From: Bacteroidales bacterium
GTDB lineage: Bacteria; Bacteroidota; Bacteroidia; Bacteroidales; UBA7960
Assembly: GCA_007125585.1 (NCBI GenBank)
Contig: SLCY01000021.1
Span: forward strand, 1-54,141
Length of the DNA stretch: 54,141 nucleotides
Direction: 5' to 3'
Shown piece by piece: positions 31,927 through 41,209 of this stretch (positions are counted from its first letter, which is position 1; every line of letters starts with the position of its first letter). The translations under genes and the position numbers were made by a program. The notes below the pieces were generated by a model, which ran no database searches, was not told the origin of the DNA, and was given only the letters and a program-made list of their open reading frames with translations.

Positions 31927-32550
31927 ATGGAAAACAGATATGCCGTATATTTCGACCACAGGAAGATCCTGTTCTTGCCGGAACTGCCAGATCAGTTGAA
32001 CAGGAAGGATACAGTCATAAAAGATGCGGTTGGCTGGGACACGTTCAAGCGTTTTATTGATTCAGAAAAATCCTCGTTGCTATGTGTCAGCGACAATCCT
32101 TCCAGGATGTTCAGGCACTTCGCCACCTTTTTTCATTATATCGAAGCAGCCGGCGGATTGGTTGCTGACCCGACCGGTTACTGGTTGTTTATCTTCCGCA
32201 AGAGCCGGTGGGATTTGCCCAAGGGAAAGATGGAAAAGGATGAGCCGGCCGAGGATGCGGCCATCCGTGAGGTGCAGGAGGAGTGCGGCATTGGCAATTT
32301 GGAGGTATTGCACTCCCTGCCAAAGACGTATCATGTTTATCCTTACCTGGGGGATCAGTGGGCGCTAAAGAAAACGCACTGGTTTTTTATGAAGACAAGC
32401 ACTTGCTGCCGTGCGGAGCCACAAACCAGCGAAGGCATCATCCGTGCAGAGTGGAAGCATCCGGATCACCTTTCAGAGGTGATGTCAAACACCTATGGCA
32501 ACATCAAAGAACTGCTGGCCTTGTGCCGGCAACTGACCAGCCGGTCCTGA
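31927..32550 (+). CDS. NUDIX hydrolase
   Basis: A 207-residue protein with a C-terminal NUDIX domain: the box GKMEKDEPAEDAAIREVQEECG fits G-x5-E-x7-RE-U-x-EE-x-G-U, and DLPKGKM precedes it. Such enzymes hydrolyse nucleoside diphosphates linked to another group. The first 70 residues form an extra N-terminal domain conserved in Bacteroidota homologues. The final substrate is unknown; the preceding W-DLPKGK sequence is similar to diphosphoinositol/ApnA hydrolases, which is only a hint. The ATG at 31927 (MENRYAVYF) replaces the track start, which overlaps pyrE. Confidence 0.88.
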   Translation: MENRYAVYFDHRKILFLPELPDQLNRKDTVIKDAVGWDTFKRFIDSEKSSLLCVSDNPSRMFRHFATFFHYIEAAGGLVADPTGYWLFIFRKSRWDLPKGKMEKDEPAEDAAIREVQEECGIGNLEVLHSLPKTYHVYPYLGDQWALKKTHWFFMKTSTCCRAEPQTSEGIIRAEWKHPDHLSEVMSNTYGNIKELLALCRQLTSRS

Positions 32551-32584
32551 AAAGCCCCTCTTCCCCCCGGCCCGCAACCCGCTG

Positions 32585-33994
32585 TCATTTATTGATGAAA
32601 TCTTCAATTTTTTCAGCCGCCCCTGCGGAAGGTGAAACAAAAGGGAAGGCTGCGATATTGCCATCCGGGTCGATCAGTAAATACTGGGGAACCGTTCGCA
32701 CCCGGTAATCGTCAAGCAAACGGTAGTCACCGCCGAAGTGCAATAACCGGAAAGGAGACGCATCGTCTTCAAGGATTCCTGAAATACTGGTTGTCGCATT
32801 GTCGATCAATACGCCCAGAATGTGCAACGTGTCATCAAAGGTCGCCGTCAACGTTGACATTGCACCTGCTTCGGCCATGGAGACCGGGCACCAGCCGGCA
32901 CCAAAAAAAAGATAAAGGTAACGTCCCTGGTAATCCTCCAGGCGAAGGGTATCCCCCTCAGGGCCGGTTAGTGAAAAGCCAGGCGCAGGAGTGCCCGGTT
33001 TCAGTGCAAGGTGTTGTTCAAGAATATTTTCTGCAATCGCAGCATGCAAAGAGAACGTGCTCTGATGCCGGGCCTGCCGGAGGATCTCCACAACCATTCT
33101 GTTATCAAAATCAGCCATTCCCAACATTCTCCGGAGGCCGTTGAGCATGACAAGCTCCCTGAAACGGACATTATAAAACATGGTATCCTTTGCCAGGGTG
33201 TCCATTAGCGCACGATAGCTTGCCTGACGGTTCACGGCGAAATTGAGGCCGGCAGGACTTATCGAACGACTGCCGCCAAACAAATAGGTATCAAACATTG
33301 CCTGAAAGAAGTCCATGTACATTGGATGAGAATACAGTATTGGCCTGCAGTGAAGGAAGGATTCAACCAGCGCATCGAACGACTTTGTGTTCAGGGTCCT
33401 TTCCAGATAGGAAACATAGTAGCGTACATAATCATCAAAAAAAGCAGAGCGGGAGCGAACATGATGAAAAGCGGAATCCAGACGGGATTTAAAATCACCC
33501 AGTGAATGCCGGTGATTTGCACGTATGCTACCAGCCACGCTGGTTTGCAGATAATCTGCCACCATCACATTCAACTTTTCTGTCATCAGGTTCAAATCCG
33601 GATCCCCTTCATATTTGTTTCGTATTGTTACAGGGAAATGCTGCCTTAAAGGAACCTGATGATGCTGCTCATTGAGTGCGCCCGGGTCAACCGGGTCGAA
33701 TGACACCCAGTATTCCTGGCCGGGGGCCACATAAAAAGGGATCCTTGCGTGCATTATCCGAAAAAACATTTGCCCCGGTGAATCAATATGGACGCGAAAG
33801 GCAAATGCGCCATTCTCGTCGATGATGCAGGCATCCACCTCCTTTGAACGATAACTAATAAGGTCCATGGTCTCCATCAGGCGGATCTCCTCCCCCTCCG
33901 CCCCCGGAAAAACGCCCTTGACCAACACTTCGGAAATGCCCGGAAAAGGTGCGAAGAAAAGGATCAAACAAACAATAAAGGCAAGAAACCTCAT
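32585..33994 (-). CDS. Exported thioredoxin-fold protein with a single active-site Cys
   Basis: A 469-residue protein with a signal peptide (MRFLAFIVCLILFFAPFPGI). It is built from a beta-rich N-terminal domain (about 25-110), a helical middle (about 125-330) and a C-terminal TlpA/AhpC-like thioredoxin fold (about 335-469) beginning with GTPAPGFSLTGPEGDTLRLEDYQGRYLYLFFGAGWCPVSMAE. Bacteroidota have many such TlpA-like exported redox proteins, but the usual CxxC is CPVS here, so the second Cys is missing and dithiol-disulfide exchange by the standard route is unlikely. The cis-Pro region (VRTVPQYLLIDPDG) is retained. It follows coaD by 44 bases on the same strand. The start was moved to the ATG that opens the signal peptide. 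Confidence 0.75.
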   Translation of the reverse strand: MRFLAFIVCLILFFAPFPGISEVLVKGVFPGAEGEEIRLMETMDLISYRSKEVDACIIDENGAFAFRVHIDSPGQMFFRIMHARIPFYVAPGQEYWVSFDPVDPGALNEQHHQVPLRQHFPVTIRNKYEGDPDLNLMTEKLNVMVADYLQTSVAGSIRANHRHSLGDFKSRLDSAFHHVRSRSAFFDDYVRYYVSYLERTLNTKSFDALVESFLHCRPILYSHPMYMDFFQAMFDTYLFGGSRSISPAGLNFAVNRQASYRALMDTLAKDTMFYNVRFRELVMLNGLRRMLGMADFDNRMVVEILRQARHQSTFSLHAAIAENILEQHLALKPGTPAPGFSLTGPEGDTLRLEDYQGRYLYLFFGAGWCPVSMAEAGAMSTLTATFDDTLHILGVLIDNATTSISGILEDDASPFRLLHFGGDYRLLDDYRVRTVPQYLLIDPDGNIAAFPFVSPSAGAAEKIEDFINK

Positions 33995-34038
33995 GTGCAA
34001 ACCCATTCCATGTTATTTTCCGCTTTTCATTTTACGGT

Positions 34039-34524
34039 TCATTCTTTTGCAGGCTGCATGCCGGACGACAGGTTCACACCTTCGGGAATAAAGGAGGAAG
34101 CATCGCCACCATGCCTGATGATTTCGCGGACAATGTAGGAATTTACCGCGGTATACTCCGGGGTGGTTAACAAAAAAACCGTTTCCACATCCGGGAACAT
34201 TTTTTTGTTCATCTGCCCGATACTCCTTTCAAATTCAAAATCGGCCGAAGTACGCAGCCCCCTCAGGATATACTTTGCACCCAGCTTTTCACAGAGGTCA
34301 ACGGTAAGTCCCTCATAGGTAACGACACTGACTGCCGGATAGGGTGCAAATACTTTTTCAATCCATGCCTTGCGCTCGCCCAAAGGGAAAAAACTTTTTT
34401 TTTGCTCATTGATCCCAATGGCAATGATTATATTGTCAAAAAGAGGCAGTGCCCTCAGCACGATGGACTCATGTCCTTTTGTGATGGGATCAAAGGATCC
34501 CGGGAATAAGGCAATTCTTTTCAT
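34039..34524 (-). CDS. coaD: Phosphopantetheine adenylyltransferase
   Basis: A 161-residue enzyme of coenzyme A synthesis that adds AMP from ATP to 4-prime-phosphopantetheine. The nucleotidyltransferase signature is at the N-terminus, ALFPGSFDPITKGHESIVLRAL, with the TxGH motif, and later IAIGINEQKKSFF, YILRGLRTSADFEFE and VFLLTTPEYTAVNSYIVREI, all normal for the family. It has its own -7 box 75 bases upstream. The thioredoxin-fold gene follows. Confidence 0.95.
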   Translation of the reverse strand: MKRIALFPGSFDPITKGHESIVLRALPLFDNIIIAIGINEQKKSFFPLGERKAWIEKVFAPYPAVSVVTYEGLTVDLCEKLGAKYILRGLRTSADFEFERSIGQMNKKMFPDVETVFLLTTPEYTAVNSYIVREIIRHGGDASSFIPEGVNLSSGMQPAKE

Positions 34525-34598
34525 GCACCTGGGTATTATAACGCTTTCTTAAACAATCTCTTTACCAATAAAAATAGAGTCATATAAACAATTAAACC

Positions 34599-34606
34599 CA
34601 AAGTTA
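34599..34606 (-). promoter_or_regulatory. Candidate -7 box for coaD
   Basis: CAAAGTTA on the plus strand is TAACTTTG on the minus strand, matching TAnnTTTG, about 75 bases upstream of coaD in an AT-rich spacer after rsmD. Confidence 0.45.
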
Positions 34607-34647
34607 CGAAGCTAAAATTAATAAAAATATCAGAGTTGGTTATCCCT

Positions 34648-35178
34648 TCATTCGAAGAAGCTGAAATGCACCATGCTGTAATTTCGTTTTCGAACAAATT
34701 TCGGATGGTTGTCAAATACGATAGCTGATGAATGTTCGATGATCAGCCATCCGTTTTCGGCAAGCAGTTTTTGGGAAAAGATGGCATCGGGCAGTTGTTT
34801 TATGTTCTCCATATCATAGGGTGGGTCGGCGAAGACAATATCGAAAGCAGGGTGGCAGTGTTTAAGGAAGCGAAACACATCCGCTTTCAGGCAAACCAGG
34901 TTCTCCAGCGCCAGTTGTTCTTTTACCTGTCGCATAAACCGCAGACAGCGCAGGTTGTTTTCCACGGCCACCACTTCAGCCGCCCCCCTCGAGGCAAACT
35001 CAAATGAGATGCTGCCTGTCCCGGCAAAGAGGTCAAGCACACGGATCCCATCAAAATCAAAAACGTTTTGCAACACGTTGAACAATGCTTCCTTGGCTTT
35101 GTCGGTCGTAGGCCGGACAGGAAGACCGGCAGGCGGGCGGATGATTCTTCTTTGGTGAAGGCCCCCGATTATCCGCAT
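34648..35178 (-). CDS. rsmD: 16S rRNA guanine-966 N2-methyltransferase
   Basis: A 176-residue SAM-dependent methyltransferase that modifies G966 of 16S rRNA. The family opening MRIIGGLHQRRIIRPP and TDKAKEALFNVLQ are clear; the SAM site is VLDLFAGTGSISFEFASRGA, and the catalytic motif FADPPYD (N/D-PPY type) is intact. The start overlaps the end of the DUF3822 gene by 10 bases, so translation is probably coupled. The length is typical. Confidence 0.94.
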   Translation of the reverse strand: MRIIGGLHQRRIIRPPAGLPVRPTTDKAKEALFNVLQNVFDFDGIRVLDLFAGTGSISFEFASRGAAEVVAVENNLRCLRFMRQVKEQLALENLVCLKADVFRFLKHCHPAFDIVFADPPYDMENIKQLPDAIFSQKLLAENGWLIIEHSSAIVFDNHPKFVRKRNYSMVHFSFFE

Positions 35179-36038
35179 GAGTTTAAGTTTAGCAGATTGA
35201 AGTAAAAATGATAAGGCACCCGGTCAAACTCCGGGCTATACTTATACATGTCATTTTTCTCAGGAAAGGTTGCTTCCCTGAAGAAGGACCTCAGCGTGGC
35301 AAAAGCTTCAGTGTCCATCGGCAACTCACCCAGTATGATGGTTTTCAACTGTTCTGCCTGCAAACCATATTGCTCCAGCACATAGAAGATGTAGTACAGC
35401 ATGTCGTCAAAACACTGTATCGCGAAAGAATTATAATAGGTCAGTTTATCGCTTTCCAGTAACAAGAGTTCAAAATGGCTGGATTGAATATGCAGTACCA
35501 TGCCGGCGTTCCATTTTTCAAGCTTCTGACCTGCCAGGGTGCTTTCTATCAGGGCCGACCCGTAATGTCTCAGCCTGCAGCCCGAAAAAAACTCACCGCA
35601 AAGAGTGATCAATTCCACGGGAGTGGAATAGATGCCATGGGCTTTTGCAATGTGGAGATGGTCAGAACGTATCTGGTGATGATCGCTTCGTGTTGCGCAG
35701 AGGTCAAACAACGCTTTTTCATCCTCTTTGTTGTAAAGTGCGTCAGGGACGAGCACCAGCTTTGGAGAATAATAAAAGATATTGACCCTGTCGAACGGCT
35801 GGTTCAGGAGAGGGTTCTCATTGAGCTGATCCCTCAGGAAGGCAAAGTGGTGATGTGCGTCTGGTCGCCCTTCCTGTTTGTGTTCTTCCAGGGCGATGTA
35901 TTTAAATTCTTTGACATCAAGGATGGAAAAAACAAATCCATCGGACAACCACCCGATGGATAAGTTTTTTTTACGGCCGGGCCCTGCCTGGTAAACCTTG
36001 TCAACGATACTCAGGGTATTCCGGAAAGAGCCAGGCAT
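35169..36038 (-). CDS. DUF3822 family protein
   Basis: A 289-residue protein of the Bacteroidota family DUF3822. The segments KLEKWNAGMVLHIQSSHFELLLLESDKLTYYNSFAIQCFDDMLYYIFYVLEQY follow the two-lobed, ASKHA (actin-like ATPase)-like pattern suggested for the family, without obvious nucleotide-binding motifs. The function is unknown. It lies between the membrane-anchored 195-residue gene (18-base gap) and rsmD (10-base overlap), an arrangement also typical of the phylum. Confidence 0.82.
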   Translation of the reverse strand: MPGSFRNTLSIVDKVYQAGPGRKKNLSIGWLSDGFVFSILDVKEFKYIALEEHKQEGRPDAHHHFAFLRDQLNENPLLNQPFDRVNIFYYSPKLVLVPDALYNKEDEKALFDLCATRSDHHQIRSDHLHIAKAHGIYSTPVELITLCGEFFSGCRLRHYGSALIESTLAGQKLEKWNAGMVLHIQSSHFELLLLESDKLTYYNSFAIQCFDDMLYYIFYVLEQYGLQAEQLKTIILGELPMDTEAFATLRSFFREATFPEKNDMYKYSPEFDRVPYHFYFNLLNLNSCG

Positions 36039-36056
36039 AATACATAGGGGTTGTTG

Positions 36057-36644
36057 TTATTCCCAGTTTCCGTCCAGTACAGCTTCCTGCATCGATCCGA
36101 CCCTAAGGCCTTCTTCCCTTGTATAATAAACACGCCAGTTGTCAAGATCATTCATATATACAAAGGGCTTCACCCGGGCTTCAAAGACAGGCAGTTTTAC
36201 CAATCCTCTTTCAATGAAACCAGATTCCATTTCAAAACGTTCGCCTGCGCCATAAGGCACATAGGGCAGTGTATCGATGGGATATCTTGCATGCCGGAGC
36301 AGACTGTCCTTTGCGGCGATCCACAAAGTGTCGCGTTCCACAATGCCCAGGCGGACAGCTTCTGTTTCTGTCAGCGTATCAGGGACGGATCCGATGGCAC
36401 GCACCAGGGGCAGTGAATCTGCCTGAAAAAACATTACCAGGGAGTCCAAATCAGCTGTAAATCTTTGGTGCCGAGATCGATGTGATCTCTGCACTTCGCG
36501 GATATCTTTCAGCCTCTGGATAATCTCTCCCTCCCGCTGCTGCACTTCCTGGCGAAAGCGGACGGGCTCCATGATACTGTCATACACAAAATAGCCCAGA
36601 ATGATTATTACGAGGGCCAAAACAATCTGAATTGCTGTTTTCAT
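36057..36644 (-). CDS. Membrane-anchored protein of unknown function
   Basis: A 195-residue protein with one N-terminal transmembrane helix (AIQIVLALVIIILGYFVYDSIM, residues 4-25), a coiled-coil-like stretch (FRQEVQQREGEIIQRLKDIREVQRSH, about 30-60), and a globular part with RHQRFTADLDSLVMFFQADSLP and a Tyr-rich C-terminal region. The helix-RQEVQQREGEIIQRLKDIREVQ-layout resembles pilin-like proteins with a long N-terminal helix, but no prepilin cleavage site is seen. It is first gene of the rsmD transcript, with a -7 box 33 bases upstream. No function is assigned. Confidence 0.72.
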   Translation of the reverse strand: MKTAIQIVLALVIIILGYFVYDSIMEPVRFRQEVQQREGEIIQRLKDIREVQRSHRSRHQRFTADLDSLVMFFQADSLPLVRAIGSVPDTLTETEAVRLGIVERDTLWIAAKDSLLRHARYPIDTLPYVPYGAGERFEMESGFIERGLVKLPVFEARVKPFVYMNDLDNWRVYYTREEGLRVGSMQEAVLDGNWE

Positions 36645-36676
36645 ACGATCTGTATTGAGTGATTATTTTGAATATG

Positions 36677-36684
36677 CAAAGGTA
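36677..36684 (-). promoter_or_regulatory. Candidate -7 box for the 195-residue protein-DUF3822-rsmD transcript
   Basis: CAAAGGTA on the plus strand is TACCTTTG on the minus strand, matching TAnnTTTG, 33 bases upstream of the first start codon. Confidence 0.5.
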
Positions 36685-36804
36685 AAATAAATAACAAAAC
36701 AAAGCAGCATCATGAAAGGAATTCCTTCCAGCATCCAACCTTCAGCCTGAAGAAAATTTACGATCCATTATCACGACTGCAAATATTCATTATTTTTTTC
36801 AAAT

Positions 36805-37110
36805 TTACATGAATTTTTTTCATTCGGGATTACACACAGACACACAAAAACCTCTCAAGGCCTTTCACCCGGTCGTTGCTTGTTTATTAATGTTTATCAT
36901 TTGTCAAAAGGGCGAAATGTCAAATAGGTTGAAGGGTTTAAAAGTTGAAGGGTTTAATGGTTTAAAGGTTTATGGGTTGAATGGTTTAAAGGTTTAAAAG
37001 CCAATAGCTAACAGCCAAAAGCCAAAAGCTTCGTTCCATCGTTCCATCGTTCTTCCGTCATCCGTCAACATACAAAATGCTGATGTTTTTTTACAGGAGA
37101 AATATCCAAA
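36805..37110 (+). repeat. Dispersed repeat family B, copy 4 (longest, plus orientation)
   Basis: It contains ttcattcgggattacacac, then gtttatcatttgtcaaaagg, a run of TTTAAAGGTTGAAGGG-like units, gttccatcgttccatcgttc, ttccgtcatccgtc and finally tgtttttttacaggagaaat. Read in reverse it matches the block at 2180-2426 module by module. It fills most of the 496-base gene-free gap 36645-37140; the only other thing seen there is the promoter candidate at 36677. Confidence 0.8.
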
Positions 37111-37140
37111 ACATGTTGGGATAAAACCATGCCGGTCCGG

Positions 37141-38214
37141 TTATAAGGGGCAATCCACTTTCAGTTCCCTGCAAAGGTTCAGGATCTGCTCTTTCACTTT
37201 TTCCTGCAGGGAGACCCCGGTCCTTGTATTCCTTTCTTCTGCTTCCCTTTCGGGGTCGCCGGGAATTAAAACCCGTTCAGCGCCGTTTGCAGGCTGTGCT
37301 TCACGCATTGTTTTAATCCACCGGTCCATTCCTGACAAGAAGTGATCGGCAGGCAGGAAAGCATCTATGCGCATGGCACCAAAGAAATGGCCTGTGCCTT
37401 TGCCGAACAGATCCTTTTTCACCGGTAACCAGGCGACAGAGGGAGGTACAAAGGGGCCAAAGGCAGCACCCGAAAGCAGGGCGGAAAAAATATCTATGAT
37501 GGCAGCCATGCAATAGCCTTTGTGACTACCGAATTTCCTGGTACTTCCCAGGGGCAGGATGGAACCGCCACGGGTGAGGATGCCGGGATCCGTGCTTGGC
37601 TTGCCATCTGGCGCCTGAACAAAACCCTCTTCGATGGGTAGTCCTTTTTTGTGCAACAGGTCCACTTTTCCCCGTGCAATGGCTGCTGTAGCAAAGTCTG
37701 CCACCAACGGAGGCTCTTTGCCCGCCGGGATGGCAACAGCCAACGGGTTGGTGCCCATCATCCCTACAGCAGCAAACGTAGGGGCTACCAGTGGGTTTGC
37801 ATTACACATACAAACACCTATCATATTGTGCGGCAATGCCTGCATTGCATAATGGCCGGCAATACCAAAATGATTGCTGTGCCTTACGGCAACCCATCCG
37901 GTACCACAATCCCCGGCTTTTGCAATGGCGTGCCGGATGGCCTTGTCCGCGACAACAGGCCCCAGGCCATTGTCGCCATCCAGGGTAACCGTAGAGGCAG
38001 TTTGATGGACGATTTCAGGCATAGCCCCTGTATTGATACGCCCGCTGCGCAACATGCGAATATAATCGGTCAACCGCAACAATCCATGAGAAGGGATGTC
38101 GCGCATCTCGGCAGCAACAAGAGCACGCGCCGTGACAGCCGCATCATCATGCGACACACCACACCGGCCAAGCAAATCAACCACCAGCTTTGTCAACATC
38201 GTAGCATTGTACAT
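37141..38214 (-). CDS. Ldh family oxidoreductase (malate/lactate dehydrogenase type)
   Basis: A 357-residue NAD(P)-dependent enzyme of the malate/L-lactate dehydrogenase family (YlbC/ComC type, unlike the classical LDH fold), which oxidises or reduces 2-hydroxyacids. Visible segments are MRDIPSHGLLRLTDYIRML, the long NSNHFGIAGHYAMQA region here as VAVRHSNHFGIAGHYA, and GMMGTNPLAVAIPAG. The exact substrate (malate, lactate, ureidoglycolate or another) is unknown. The track start at 38346 was moved to the ATG at 38214 (MYNATMLTKLV), which follows a poly-A ribosome-binding stretch and matches the family N-terminus. Confidence 0.88.
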   Translation of the reverse strand: MYNATMLTKLVVDLLGRCGVSHDDAAVTARALVAAEMRDIPSHGLLRLTDYIRMLRSGRINTGAMPEIVHQTASTVTLDGDNGLGPVVADKAIRHAIAKAGDCGTGWVAVRHSNHFGIAGHYAMQALPHNMIGVCMCNANPLVAPTFAAVGMMGTNPLAVAIPAGKEPPLVADFATAAIARGKVDLLHKKGLPIEEGFVQAPDGKPSTDPGILTRGGSILPLGSTRKFGSHKGYCMAAIIDIFSALLSGAAFGPFVPPSVAWLPVKKDLFGKGTGHFFGAMRIDAFLPADHFLSGMDRWIKTMREAQPANGAERVLIPGDPEREAEERNTRTGVSLQEKVKEQILNLCRELKVDCPL

Positions 38215-38382
38215 TTTTTTCAGGTTTTGTTTCGACAGCCCTGGTCCTGTCCTTACTATACAGGTCAAGCCCTGTGGGCAAAACATATGGCAAGCCATTT
38301 CACCGGGCGGCATTATTACTGATTGCAGCATATAAGGTTTCAGCAAAGTGGTTCACCCCATCTCCGGCAAAACGTTCACAAC

Positions 38383-41142
38383 CTACTGAAACGCCCTGTC
38401 CAGGTGATGTGTACGGCGGGTCAGCTTCAGATCCTGCAGTACACTTGACTTGACACGAATGGTAAAATTATAACTCTGACGGAACCCCATCGGTATCCAG
38501 TTAAAGGTCATTTCCCAGCAGTGCAGGTCACGGTATATGTCAACAGAGGTATATGTTAGTTTGTGGTTGTCAAAGTCATAACCCGTACGGAAACCCACAC
38601 GCCATTTAGGCGTCAGGTGAACATCACCGGTAACAGACAGGTTCTGGACATAATTGCGGTCCATGCGCTCATCCATATGCTGGTACCGTGCATTGTAATT
38701 GAATGAATAAGAAAAGGTCAGGTTCCAGGGTACACTGTAATCAACGCCATTGGCTGGCTGTACAACCGACAGTTCCTCCCCGGGCATGCCTGTCCCATTG
38801 AGCGGGAGCCCCTCCTGGGCCCTTCCATGGGGCGCACCTTCAGGCGACAAGCCCTCCCTGTCATTTCCGTTGCGCCGGCCAGACCCGTTACGCGAACTCA
38901 ACGAATAGTTCAGGTTGAGTGCCCAGCTGGTATTGTTCAGTTTCAAAAACCTTTTTTCAGTGTTCCACAGGAACTGGTCGATACGCTGCCCATCGCTACC
39001 TGTAGCATATGGCGTCCATGTGCTGGAATAGCTAATGTCAAAGTTGCCCAACAGCCTGGTGCGGGCACTGATACGGATATCAGAAAAGTTCAGGGAGTCC
39101 CTGGCAATATCATAACCCCCGGATATCCTGAAGTTATCAATCAGTGCAATTTTTCGGTCTTCAGCATCAGGATCCCTCCTGTTGCGAAGTTTCATCTCCA
39201 GGTTGTTGGTCACTGAAAAACTCAAATTCCCTGAGCGGCCGGATGGGGGCCCGCCATAAATGCTGTTTTCAAAGATTGAATACTGCACCGTCTTGTCTGA
39301 GCGGGGATCAAAATAATCCTGATAGTAACCCCAGAAAGGGTCGGCGAAGTCGGGACGCATGGAAAAGCTCACACTGGGGGTTGCAACGTGTCTGAGTGCC
39401 GACACAGGACCGGATTGAAACTGCATCATCCCATATAGCCTGGTGCTGATGCCTGTCGAAAAATTGAACTCACGGGCTGCCTTAAAGCCCGGTACCGTAT
39501 CCGTCACCACACCGCCGTACAATGTATCCGTTGGCGTGATGGTCATGACACCATCATCCCATTCCTTCCTGATGGTGCTGAAATACCAACGCTCACTGTA
39601 ACTCACACCGGAACTGAAATTAAAGTGATTAAGGATGCGCGTGGAATAGCTTACCGGAATATCATGACGAACCCCGTTCCTGAACTCTGAAAGCGCGTCC
39701 TGCGTGAACAGAAGGGAGTCGGCAATGCTCAGCTGGTTGCGGGCAGACATGTTGTAACTCATGTTAATGTCTTCATACCATCTCATTTGCCCTGTTCTGG
39801 GCCCAGACCTCCGAAAAGGGTAAAACCTGTTGACGCTGAAGGTTAGTTCCGGCAGGCCCAGATCCACCATCTGGGTGTTGGTGTTCTGGCTGTGTCGCAG
39901 GTTGGCCGAAAAGTTGTACATCCCTGCCCAGCTTCTCGAATAGGACACGTTGGAGGAGAATGTATTGGTAAGATAGTCGGCATCCGATACGGGATTGAAG
40001 CGGCTCGCCTGGCTGCTGCCGGCATTGACGCTGGCGCGGAACGACCTTGTAGGATGTGCCTGTGGTGCCTGGTTGTGACTCCACTGTATGCGGAAGTCCC
40101 TGCTGCGCTCATAGCCGGGAAGGTTGCGCTCACCCAAAATATTCACCGCATATGAGAGATTTACACTGCCACTGTAGCGGTAACGCACTGAATAGTTGGA
40201 CCCGGCCCTCAACGCCCAGCTGCCCCTGGAATAAATATCCCCCCGTATTGACAAATCAAGGTATTCATTGATACCCCAATAAAAGCCGCCGTTTTCAAGG
40301 TAAAAACCACGGTTCCTGCTTTCTCCGTATGATGGGATCAGCACTCCGGATGCCTGGCCCCTCTTGTTGGGGAAAAAACCAAACGGAATAAACAAAGGGG
40401 TGGGAACGTCTCTCAGGACAAGGTAGGCAAAGCTGGATACGATCTTGTCGTCGGGAATGATCTTGGCCCGACGGAATGCGATATGAAAGTGCGGGTCAGC
40501 ATTGCTGCATGTGGTGTACTTCCCTTCAGAAACATGCACTTCCCTTGTAGGTTGGAGTTTTACAACATCACCATGGACAAAGCCATCGGCTTCCTCCGTA
40601 ACCACCCCAATGGTCCTTCCACGCCTGGTCTCAAAATTATACCTCAACTCCTCCGACTGAAAACTCTGCATTCCTTCACTGAAAACCGGTTTCCCCATTA
40701 TCACGCCGGCAGTGTCAGGCAACCCTTTGGCATATAATTCATTAACGTTGAAGTCTATCTCAATATATGCGGCGTTCAGGTGCATGTCCTCATAGGTGAG
40801 GTCGGCATTCCCATATATATAGACACGTTGATTGCGTATGTCATGATAGATCGTGTCCTCTGCCATATACTCCACCTTGTCATCCAGAATGAGGCCCGTG
40901 CCCTCTATCCTTTCCGGTGCCTCTGGCATTGTGTCCACAACCAGTGTGTCCTGAAATTCAATCGTCTGCCCATTGTCTGTCAAAGGAAAAGGTTCTGGAG
41001 AATCCGGGGGTTGGGCACCCGACACGACAGCACAAAAACAGAAAACACCGGTCATTGCAAATGCCTTTACGATGAAGTTTCTGATCAAAGTAAATGGAAG
41101 TTTGTGCACGAAGTGATTAAATATTATTTTTGTAGAAAACAT
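38383..41142 (-). CDS. lptD: LPS-assembly outer-membrane protein LptD
   Basis: A 919-residue outer-membrane protein that inserts lipopolysaccharide into the outer leaflet, using an N-terminal periplasmic OstA-like jellyroll and a large C-terminal barrel. A signal peptide (about residues 15-44, ending SGAQ) is followed by the jellyroll region (about 80-230: DDKVEYMAEDTIYHDIRNQRVYIYGNADLTYEDM, with the Bacteroidota-typical GKYTTCSNADPHFHIAF strand). The barrel part (about 250-900) has alternating aromatic strands such as GGFYWGINEYLDLSIRGDIYSRGSW. Length is within the LptD range for the phylum. It is divergent from the amidase gene, with a -7 box 39 bases upstream. Confidence 0.88.
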   Translation of the reverse strand: MFSTKIIFNHFVHKLPFTLIRNFIVKAFAMTGVFCFCAVVSGAQPPDSPEPFPLTDNGQTIEFQDTLVVDTMPEAPERIEGTGLILDDKVEYMAEDTIYHDIRNQRVYIYGNADLTYEDMHLNAAYIEIDFNVNELYAKGLPDTAGVIMGKPVFSEGMQSFQSEELRYNFETRRGRTIGVVTEEADGFVHGDVVKLQPTREVHVSEGKYTTCSNADPHFHIAFRRAKIIPDDKIVSSFAYLVLRDVPTPLFIPFGFFPNKRGQASGVLIPSYGESRNRGFYLENGGFYWGINEYLDLSIRGDIYSRGSWALRAGSNYSVRYRYSGSVNLSYAVNILGERNLPGYERSRDFRIQWSHNQAPQAHPTRSFRASVNAGSSQASRFNPVSDADYLTNTFSSNVSYSRSWAGMYNFSANLRHSQNTNTQMVDLGLPELTFSVNRFYPFRRSGPRTGQMRWYEDINMSYNMSARNQLSIADSLLFTQDALSEFRNGVRHDIPVSYSTRILNHFNFSSGVSYSERWYFSTIRKEWDDGVMTITPTDTLYGGVVTDTVPGFKAAREFNFSTGISTRLYGMMQFQSGPVSALRHVATPSVSFSMRPDFADPFWGYYQDYFDPRSDKTVQYSIFENSIYGGPPSGRSGNLSFSVTNNLEMKLRNRRDPDAEDRKIALIDNFRISGGYDIARDSLNFSDIRISARTRLLGNFDISYSSTWTPYATGSDGQRIDQFLWNTEKRFLKLNNTSWALNLNYSLSSRNGSGRRNGNDREGLSPEGAPHGRAQEGLPLNGTGMPGEELSVVQPANGVDYSVPWNLTFSYSFNYNARYQHMDERMDRNYVQNLSVTGDVHLTPKWRVGFRTGYDFDNHKLTYTSVDIYRDLHCWEMTFNWIPMGFRQSYNFTIRVKSSVLQDLKLTRRTHHLDRAFQ

Positions 41143-41180
41143 TCCGGTATTCCAACAGTGACATATCGGTCCAACATTGA

Positions 41181-41188
41181 CAAAACTA
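41181..41188 (-). promoter_or_regulatory. Candidate -7 box for lptD
   Basis: CAAAACTA on the plus strand is TAGTTTTG on the minus strand, matching TAnnTTTG, 39 bases upstream of the lptD ATG in a 67-base divergent spacer shared with the amidase gene. Confidence 0.5.
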
Positions 41189-41209
41189 ACTAAAAATAGC
41201 GTATCTTAA

